A stretch of 41,924 bases of DNA from Bacteroidales bacterium (GTDB taxonomy: Bacteria > Bacteroidota > Bacteroidia > Bacteroidales > P3). Below the pieces are notes generated by a model that worked only from the letters and a program-made list of their open reading frames with translations, did no database searches and was not told the DNA's origin. Within the stretch, counting starts at the first letter, position 1, and each line of letters opens with the position of its first letter. The position numbers and the translations under genes were made by a program. The DNA lies in assembly GCA_009785505.1 (NCBI GenBank), contig WQWA01000015.1:1-41924 (forward strand), in the 5' to 3' direction. Of the stretch, positions 15,523 to 23,100 are shown piece by piece.

Positions 15523-16959
15523 ATGTCCGAAACCAAAGATATTTTACAAAATCTGACCCAAAGCGATTACAAATGGGGCTTTATCACCGATATCGCTACG
15601 GAAACCTTGAAAAAAGGGCTTAACGAAGATGTCATCCGTTTCATTTCCGAAAAGAAAAATGAGCCGGAATTTATGTTGGAATTTCGCTTAAAAGCCTTTG
15701 CCAAATGGAAAACCATGACCGAACCGCATTGGGCACATTTGGATTATCCGCCGATAGATTATCAAGACATCGTGTATTGGGCGGCACCAAAAGTCACAGA
15801 AAAAAACTCTGACGAAATAGACCCTGAACTTATCGAAACATTTAAAAAATTAGGAATCTCACTTGATGATGAAAAAATGTCGAAAGTGGCGGTTGATGCA
15901 GTGATGGATAGCGTTTCGGTGAAAACTACGCACAGCGAAGAATTGTCGAAACACGGCGTTATTTTTTGTTCGATTAGCGAAGCTGTTCGTGAATATCCGG
16001 ATTTGATAAAACAATATTTGGGCTCGGTTGTTCCGGTTGGTGATAATTACTTTTCTGCTTTGAATTCGGCAGTTTTTAGTGATGGTTCCTTTGTTTATAT
16101 TCCGAAAGGTGTAAAATGCCCGATGGATTTGAGCACGTATTTCCGGATCAATGCCAAGGATTCCGGACAGTTTGAACGCACACTGATTGTTGCCGACGAA
16201 GGCTCTTTTGTGAGTTATATGGAAGGCTGTACGGCTCCGCAACGCGACGAAAATCAACTTCACGCAGCAGTTGTAGAAATTGTTGTGATGAAAGATGCCG
16301 AAGTCAAGTATTCCACTGTGCAAAACTGGTATCCGGGAGATAAAAACGGCAAAGGCGGAATTTATAATTTCGTTACAAAACGCGGAATTTGCAAAGGTCA
16401 TAACGCCAAACTTTCATGGACACAGGTTGAAACCGGCTCATCGATCACTTGGAAATATCCGAGTGTGATTTTAAAAGGTGACAACACCGTTGGCGAATTT
16501 TATTCCGTTGCATTGACCAACAATCATCAGCAAGCCGACACCGGCACAAAAATGATTCACATCGGGAAAAACAGTCGAAGCACAATCATTTCCAAAGGTA
16601 TTTCCGCAGGAAAAAGTTCGAATGCCTATCGCGGATTGGTAAAAGTGCTTTCCAGTGCTGAAAAAGCCCGAAACTTTTCGCAATGTGATTCGTTGCTTTT
16701 GGGCGACCAGTGCGGGGCACACACGTTTCCATATATTGACTGCAACAATTCCTCTGCCATTATCGAGCACGAAGCCACAACGTCAAAAATTTCGGAAGAC
16801 CAATTGTTTTATTCTCAACAACGTGGTATCTCAATCGAATCCGCCGTAAGCCTTATCGTCAACGGATTTGCGAAAGAAGTGATGGATAAACTGCCGATGG
16901 AATTTGCTGTGGAAGCGCAGAAATTGTTGGGGATTAGTTTGGAGAGCAGTGTGGGGTAG
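15523..16959 (+). CDS. sufB: Fe-S cluster assembly protein SufB
   Basis: 478 aa, full length. Family features: [58 protein letters not shown], and the C-terminal [21 protein letters not shown] with the Cys thought to hold the nascent cluster, followed by [22 protein letters not shown]. It forms the SufBC2D scaffold with the products of sufC and sufD (8.7-9.4 kb, opposite strand). It carries no palindromic insertion, unlike sufD. It stands alone here, driven by its own TATCTTTG promoter. Confidence 0.97.
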   Translation: MSETKDILQNLTQSDYKWGFITDIATETLKKGLNEDVIRFISEKKNEPEFMLEFRLKAFAKWKTMTEPHWAHLDYPPIDYQDIVYWAAPKVTEKNSDEIDPELIETFKKLGISLDDEKMSKVAVDAVMDSVSVKTTHSEELSKHGVIFCSISEAVREYPDLIKQYLGSVVPVGDNYFSALNSAVFSDGSFVYIPKGVKCPMDLSTYFRINAKDSGQFERTLIVADEGSFVSYMEGCTAPQRDENQLHAAVVEIVVMKDAEVKYSTVQNWYPGDKNGKGGIYNFVTKRGICKGHNAKLSWTQVETGSSITWKYPSVILKGDNTVGEFYSVALTNNHQQADTGTKMIHIGKNSRSTIISKGISAGKSSNAYRGLVKVLSSAEKARNFSQCDSLLLGDQCGAHTFPYIDCNNSSAIIEHEATTSKISEDQLFYSQQRGISIESAVSLIVNGFAKEVMDKLPMEFAVEAQKLLGISLESSVG

Positions 16960-16960
16960 A

Positions 16961-17006
16961 AACCCCTGTAGAGACGCAATGCATTGCGTCTCTACGGGAC
17001 GGTTTC
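16961..17006. repeat. 28-bp palindrome (GTAGAGACGCAAT family), copy 1
   Basis: Perfect palindrome with half-site GTAGAGACGCAATG at 16968-16995, flanked by AAACC and GGTTT that extend the pairing. It lies right after the sufB stop and may serve as its transcript end. Other copies are at 34020-34047 (inside queD) and 34216-34243. Confidence 0.9.
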
Positions 17007-17025
17007 ACAAAAAAATCCAAAAAAA

Positions 17026-17057
17026 TTTGTTTTTGTCAAAAAAAAGTGGTAAATTTG
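17026..17057 (+). promoter_or_regulatory. Promoter of recQ
   Basis: TTTG (17026-17029), 20 bases, TAAATTTG (17050-17057), then a 38-base leader. Confidence 0.65.
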
Positions 17058-17095
17058 TTATAACGAAACAACAATAATCATTTTTTTGGTTTTTT

Positions 17096-19282
17096 ATGGA
17101 ATTCTCATCAGAGAAATTACACTCGGAATTGAAGCGTATTTTCGGATTCGATCGATTCAAGGGTGCGCAAGAAGCGGTAATCCGCAGTTTACTGGAAGGT
17201 CGTGATACATTTGTGATCATGCCTACCGGTGGCGGGAAGTCGTTGTGCTATCAATTGCCGGCATTGCTTCTGCCCGGAACGGCAGTGATTGTTTCGCCGT
17301 TGATTTCGCTGATGAAAAATCAAGTAGATGCGGTTCGCGGTTTTGGCTCGGAGCTTGGAGTTGCACACTATCTCAACTCTTCGCTGTGCAAAGCGGAAAT
17401 GCTTCAAGTGAAACAGGAAATTTTGCAAGGAAAAACAAAATTGCTTTATGTTGCACCCGAATCGTTGACCAAAAAAGAAAACGTAGAATTTTTCAAGCAA
17501 GTCAATGTTTCGTTTTATGCGATTGACGAGGCACATTGTATTTCGAAATGGGGACATGATTTTCGACAAGAGTATCGCCGTTTGCGACCATTGATTAACG
17601 ATGTCGGTCATCAAGTTCCGGTGATGGCGCTCACAGCAACAGCAACGCCAAAAGTTCAAAAAGATATTCAGAAAAATCTGAGTATGCAGAATGCGCAAGT
17701 GTTTATCTCATCGTTTAATCGTCCGAATTTGTATTACGAAGTTCGTCCGAAAACACAAAACGTTGATCGAAATATTGTGCGATATATTCGTGAAAACAAA
17801 GGAAAATCGGGTATTGTATATTGTTTGAGTCGAAAACGTGTGGAAGAATTTGCACAGATTTTGCAAACCAACGACATCAAGGCTTTGCCTTATCACGCCG
17901 GACTTGAGCAACATATTCGCGCCGAAAATCAAGATCGATTTTTGAATGAAGATGTCGATGTGATTGTGGCGACCATTGCATTCGGAATGGGAATCGACAA
18001 GCCAGACGTGCGTTTTGTAATTCATTACAATATGCCGAAAAGTTTGGAAGGCTATTATCAAGAAACCGGTCGTGCGGGACGCGACGGCGGAGAAGGGCAT
18101 TGTATCGCATTTTACAATTACGACGACATTACGAAATTAGAAAAATTCATTCGCAAAGAAAAAGCGTCTGCCGATCAAGAAATCGCCTCACAACTTATTG
18201 CAGAAACGGTGTCGTACGCAGAAACAGGCATGTGTCGCCGAAAAAATATCTTGCATTATTTTGGAGAAAATCTTGACACTGAAAATTGTAATAATTGTGA
18301 TAATTGTTTGTTTCCGAAAGAAAAGATTGATGTTACGGAAGATGTGCTGACGATTTTGGAAACGATGGAAGAAATGACATTTGGCTATAAAATTAAACAT
18401 ATTTGCCAAGTGATTATAGGTCAAACAACGGCTCAAATCAAAAACTGCAAGCACGAGAGTTTGTCGGCATTCGGACAAGGTCAACAAAAAGATGTTTCGC
18501 ACTGGAATGCTGTGGTTCGACAATGTTTGATGCTTGGTTTTGTCGAAAAAGATATCGAAAATTATGGCACGGTAAAATTGACGGAAAATGGTCGGAGTTT
18601 TATGCAAAATCCACAACCGATTACGATAGTCAAAGACCGAGATTTTGAAGAAGAGGACGCAGATTCGGTGGTGTCCATTGGAAAAGAAGGCGATGAAAAC
18701 TTGCTGGTTCTTCTGAAAGAAGAACTGAAATCTTTAGCGAAAAAACATTCGGTAAATTCGTGGGCAATTTTGACTGAGCCATCGTTGATTGATATGACGA
18801 TTCAATATCCCATTACGATGGAGGAGATGAGCCATATTTCCGGTATGGGTGCTGCGAAAACAGCGAAATACGGACAACCATTTATTGATATCATCAAGCG
18901 TTATGCGGAGGAAAATGAGATTGAGCGTCCGCAGGATTTGGTGGTAAAATCTATTGTGAATAAATCGGGTTTGAAGGTTTACATCATTCAAAATATTGAT
19001 CGAAAATTACCTTTGGAGGATATTGCAAAAGCAAAAGGCTTAACGATGAACGATCTGCTCACAGAAATGGAGCGTATTGTAGCAAGCGGAACCAAAATCG
19101 ACATCAATTATTACATCAAAGAAAATTTGGATAAATACCATATTGAAGAAATTTATGAGTATTTTGAGGAGGCAGAAAACCCTTCGGCATCGGAGGCATT
19201 AAAAAATTTGGATGAAAACGAATACACGTTGGAAGAAGTTCGTTTGGTTCGCTTGAAATACTTGACGGAAGTAGGATTTTAA
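17096..19282 (+). CDS. recQ: ATP-dependent DNA helicase RecQ
   Basis: 728 aa. Superfamily 2 helicase: motif I PTGGGKSL (residues 43-50), motif II DEAH (144-147) in YAIDEAHCISKWGHDFR, motif III LTATATP, and motif VI QETGRAGRDGG. The RQC zinc-binding region is CRRKNILHYFGE...CNNCDNC (about 379-405). An HRDC domain follows at about 545-610 (NSWAILTEPSLI, ISGMGAAKTAKYG), then a C-terminal extension of about 100 residues common in Bacteroidota RecQ. It unwinds DNA 3' to 5' in recombination and fork repair. A second, shorter RecQ homologue is at the right edge of the window. Confidence 0.96.
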   Translation: MEFSSEKLHSELKRIFGFDRFKGAQEAVIRSLLEGRDTFVIMPTGGGKSLCYQLPALLLPGTAVIVSPLISLMKNQVDAVRGFGSELGVAHYLNSSLCKAEMLQVKQEILQGKTKLLYVAPESLTKKENVEFFKQVNVSFYAIDEAHCISKWGHDFRQEYRRLRPLINDVGHQVPVMALTATATPKVQKDIQKNLSMQNAQVFISSFNRPNLYYEVRPKTQNVDRNIVRYIRENKGKSGIVYCLSRKRVEEFAQILQTNDIKALPYHAGLEQHIRAENQDRFLNEDVDVIVATIAFGMGIDKPDVRFVIHYNMPKSLEGYYQETGRAGRDGGEGHCIAFYNYDDITKLEKFIRKEKASADQEIASQLIAETVSYAETGMCRRKNILHYFGENLDTENCNNCDNCLFPKEKIDVTEDVLTILETMEEMTFGYKIKHICQVIIGQTTAQIKNCKHESLSAFGQGQQKDVSHWNAVVRQCLMLGFVEKDIENYGTVKLTENGRSFMQNPQPITIVKDRDFEEEDADSVVSIGKEGDENLLVLLKEELKSLAKKHSVNSWAILTEPSLIDMTIQYPITMEEMSHISGMGAAKTAKYGQPFIDIIKRYAEENEIERPQDLVVKSIVNKSGLKVYIIQNIDRKLPLEDIAKAKGLTMNDLLTEMERIVASGTKIDINYYIKENLDKYHIEEIYEYFEEAENPSASEALKNLDENEYTLEEVRLVRLKYLTEVGF

Positions 19283-19297
19283 AAACAAACAATAAAG

Positions 19298-19334
19298 ACG
19301 CACGCGGTCACTGAGCGAAGTCTAAGTGTGCGTC
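19298..19334. repeat. Inverted repeat with GACGCAC/GTGCGTC arms
   Basis: GACGCAC (19298-19304) pairs with GTGCGTC (19328-19334). The loop holds CACTGAGCGAAGT, which resembles the edge of the TTCGACAGGCTCA family. It lies between recQ and the OmpH-like gene and may act as a terminator hairpin or be a repeat remnant. Confidence 0.65.
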
Positions 19335-19355
19335 TCAACAAAAAAAAACAATATC

Positions 19356-19970
19356 ATGAAAAAAACACTCATTTATGCAGTTCTTATTTTCGGTGTAATA
19401 GCCGTAAGTTGTCAAAGACCAACCGAAAAAATTGTTATGGAAGCTATTTCCGTGGAAGGAATTACCATTGCAATGGTCAACACCGACTTGATTTTTGCGG
19501 GCTACGACATGGTTGCGACTGTACGTCAAGAAATTGAAGAAACTGAGAGAAGGCTGATGGCCGATTTGCAAAGTCAAGCGAGAAGGTTAGAAACCGATTT
19601 TCAGAACCTTCAAAACGATGTTCAAAACTATACAAGAATTGGACATACATTAACCTTGAGCGAGCAAAACCAAAGAGAGGCACAATTCAGAAGTCGAGAA
19701 GAACAAATTCAACGCAGAGCAGAAGAATTGGGACGATTGGAGCAAAGATATATGCAACAACTTATGGAATTGCAAGCTCAACGAAATCAAGAGATAGAAG
19801 AAGCTATTTTTTCGTTCGTTGAAAGATTCAACGAAACGCACGGTTTTTCTATTATCATGTCGAGTGCGCGAGGTAGCGGAGTGTTGTATTCGTTGCCGTC
19901 AATGGACATAACCCAACAGATACTCAATGGGTTGAATGCGGAATATATCCAGAGTCGTAGAGGTCGATAA
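19356..19970 (+). CDS. OmpH/Skp-like periplasmic chaperone, predicted lipoprotein
   Basis: 204 aa from the ATG at 19356. The N-terminus MKKTLIYAVLIFGVIAVSCQ has a lipobox-like IAVSC with Cys19, so it is probably a lipoprotein. ITIAMVNTDLIFAGYD matches the start of OmpH/Skp proteins. It is followed by a long helical coiled-coil arm (about residues 50-160, rich in E, Q and R). The end FNETHGFSIIMSSARGSGVLY is the conserved C-terminal strand. It would escort unfolded outer-membrane proteins. It may be co-transcribed with the alpha-2-macroglobulin gene 132 bp downstream, with two palindromic elements between. Confidence 0.82.
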   Translation: MKKTLIYAVLIFGVIAVSCQRPTEKIVMEAISVEGITIAMVNTDLIFAGYDMVATVRQEIEETERRLMADLQSQARRLETDFQNLQNDVQNYTRIGHTLTLSEQNQREAQFRSREEQIQRRAEELGRLEQRYMQQLMELQAQRNQEIEEAIFSFVERFNETHGFSIIMSSARGSGVLYSLPSMDITQQILNGLNAEYIQSRRGR

Positions 19971-19975
19971 AACCG

Positions 19976-20001
19976 TAGGGGGGGGCGTATTGTATACGCT
20001 C
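19976..20001. repeat. Remnant of the GTAGGGGCGTAT palindrome family
   Basis: GCGTAT-TGT-ATACGC (19985-19999) within GTAGGGGGGGCGTATTG; half of the element seen at 4303-4376. It lies directly next to a copy of another family. Confidence 0.75.
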
Positions 20002-20010
20002 TTGATAACA

Positions 20011-20088
20011 CGTCATTGCGAGCCGTAGGCGAAGCAATCCAGCGTCATTACGTGGATTGCTTCGGTCCGTTCCTCCCTCGCAATGACG
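20011..20088. repeat. Palindromic element, CGTCATTGCGAG family, copy 3
   Basis: Ends CGTCATTGCGAG and CTCGCAATGACG; inner GAAGCAATCCA and TGGATTGCTTC pair. It ends 14 bases before the alpha-2-macroglobulin start codon, so its hairpin would lie in the 5' leader if the gene is transcribed from upstream. Confidence 0.9.
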
Positions 20089-20102
20089 ATTACAAGAAAA
20101 TT

Positions 20103-23100
20103 ATGAAACGAATCATTACCCTCGCTGTCATTGTCCTTTTGGGATTTACGCCGTTGTTTTCGCAACCGTCACAAACGCTTGTAAACTTAATGGATACAGT
20201 GCGTTTGATTGCTGAAAGAGACGAAGACCCGTTGGTACGAACCATAGCTTTATTTCAATCAGACCTCGGAAATCTCAATGCGGTTGAACAAGCGATTGTC
20301 AATTCGATGATTGCGGAGAGTTTGTGGACGTATTTACAACAAAATCGTTGGCAAATTTTTGAGCGAACACCGCTTGCAAATCCTGATTTGACGGATGTTC
20401 GGACGTGGGACACGCGTTTGCTTTTGCAACAAACCATTATGCGTTACACCGCATCTTTGGAGCCACGAGAGGCTTTGCAAAATTTGAGAGTTCGTGATTT
20501 TAAGAAAATTTTGACTTTGGGCGATAATGAAAGCGAAATTCAACGTCCGACGATGTTTGACTTGTTGGCACATCGGGCGATAAACGCATTGAGTCAGCAC
20601 GATATGCGATTGATGCAACCGCAAGATGGAGCGATGCTCAATGATAAAATAGATGGAATTTTTCAACATTTGGCGGACTTTCATCTTCAAGAAGAGAATC
20701 CGGATATTTTAATACCTTTGGGGTTACAGATTTTAGCGTGGGCACGAAGGGCTGTTTTTGCTGAAAATGCAGATAGCCTTTATAGATACTATCTTGTAGA
20801 ATTTTTGGAAGAATTTCCGGAAAGTCCGGTAAATGCACAAATTTATTGGGCATTAGCAGAATTTCATAACGAACTTGGCAGTCGTCATAATAATTTAGTT
20901 TCAGAAGATTTTCGTTGGGACAAAAAAGAAGCGTTGCGTTACACGGAAATTCTACAAAGTCGATTTGTTCCAAGGGTTTTTGCGGATGCCGCACGAGCAA
21001 TGGCAGAACGCATAAAAGCACCAACCATTTCCTTGCAAATGCAAGAAATTTTGTTGCCGAATCAGTCCAACTTGTTTTTATTGCAGGGTTCAAATTTAGA
21101 TACGGTTTACTTTTCGCTGTTTCGTCTAACGAGAGAAGATGTAGAACGTTTCTCAGCGCACGACCATCAAAGGTTTATGGATGAAGTTCATTTTAGAACC
21201 CGAACGCCTTTCAGAGAGTGGCAAGAGGTAATTCCTAATCCGGGCGACTTTCAAACCCACCGTGTAGAATTAGCCATCGACCCATTAACCACAGGTTATT
21301 ACATGCTTCTTGTTTCAACAAACCCAAGACCTTCGGCAAGCGGAAGTGCAACCGCAGGCAGACATTTCAGTGTTAGCGAATTATCGTTTTTCACAAATAC
21401 AGACAGCGAAAGAACAGAGGGAATAGTGTTAAATCGCAGAACAGGACAACCGATGCGAGGTGTAAATGTTCGTGTTTTTTCAAGAGATTTTAATTGGCGA
21501 ACAGAACAAACCACAACCACAGAACACGCAAGATTAACCACAGGAAGAGATGGCAGATTTCAATTTCCAAACAGTGCCGACAGTCACAATCGTTGGGTTC
21601 GACTTGATTTTGAATTGCAACATCGTTCGGACACGTTGCTGTCGCTTGATGCAGGTTGGTGGAATCGAGCTGAGCCACAAGAAAATTGGCGAAGACAAAC
21701 ATTTTTCTTTACCGACAGAGCGATTTATCGTCCCGGACAAATCGTGTATTTCAAAGGGATTTTGGTCGAACGAAGAGGCGATGAAAGCCGAATCGTTACC
21801 AACCAAACTACAACTGTGCGATTGCTTGATGCCAATGGCAGAGAAATCAATTCGGTTGAAGTAAGAACGAACGAATACGGCAGTTTCAGCGGACGTTTTG
21901 TATTGCCGATGAGGGGCCTGCTCGGTTGGTTTTCTTTGAGAAATGAATCCGGTTCGAGTTCTTTCTCGGTGGAAGAATACAAACGCCCGTCGTTTGAAAT
22001 TGTTTTTGATCCGTTGGCAAGCGCTCACCGATTGGACGAAGAAGCAATCGTTTCAGGTGTTGTAAGAACATTTGCAGGAGCAAATTTAGGGCATTCAACA
22101 GTCAGATATCGAATCACTCGTTCGGTGCGACTGCCTTTTTGGAGATGGACAAATTGGCGTTTGCCGACCGAAGAGGTTGTGATTTCGCAAGGTGAGGCAA
22201 TGACAGATCAAGACGGGCGATTTCAAATTTGGTTCATGGCAGATTCCGATAAGCGAATACCCGTAGCACAACATCCGATTTACACGTTTACGATAACCAT
22301 TGATGCAACAGACATTTCCGGCGAAACCCAACAAGGCATTCAAAGCATTCCGATTTCGCATAGAGCCTTGACTGTGAGTTTGAATGCCCGACCGTTTATG
22401 GACAGAACCCAAGACAGTGTTTTGAGAATTATTTCAAGAAATTTATCGGGCGAAACCATTCATTCGCAAGGTACAATCAGAATTTATCGTTTGTTGCCGA
22501 CAGACCGTTTGCTTCGCAACAGATTGTGGACAGAGCCGAATTTATTTGTGCTTTCGGACGAAGAATTTATTAGAAAATTTCCAACCGACCAAATTCGTAA
22601 CGAAAATTCACGAGGAAATCGCGAGCGTGTTTTGGTTCTTGAAAAACCATTCAACACAGCAACCACTGAAACCTTTGTTTTAAGCGGACTTCCGAGATGG
22701 CAAACCGGCGATTATGTTTACACCATCGAAACGCAAGATGTGTTTGGAAATCCTGTCAATCACGAAGATTTTTTTACAGTTTTTTCGCCCAAAACCGAAC
22801 GTCGAAACCCGTTAGACCGAGTTTTTTACACGATTGTTCCAAAAACAACGTTTGAGCCGGGCGAAACCGCATCTTTCATTGTTGGAAGTGCATCAAGAAT
22901 AACCGTTTTTTATGAAATCAGAGGGCGAAACGGCATCGTCGAACGCCGACAAATTTCGCTGAACAACGAACAAAGACGCATTAACTTTCAAATTCGAGAA
23001 GAACATCGAGGTAATTTGAGTTTGCAGATTTGGAGCGTGATAGACGGACGTGTGCATAATGTACAACAAACGATTTCTGTGCCGTTTACCAACAGAAACA

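Noticed and set aside
19326-20102. Upstream extensions of the OmpH-like and alpha-2-macroglobulin genes
   Set aside because: The extra codons come from repeats and precede typical signal peptides; the ATGs at 19356 and 20103 are preferred.
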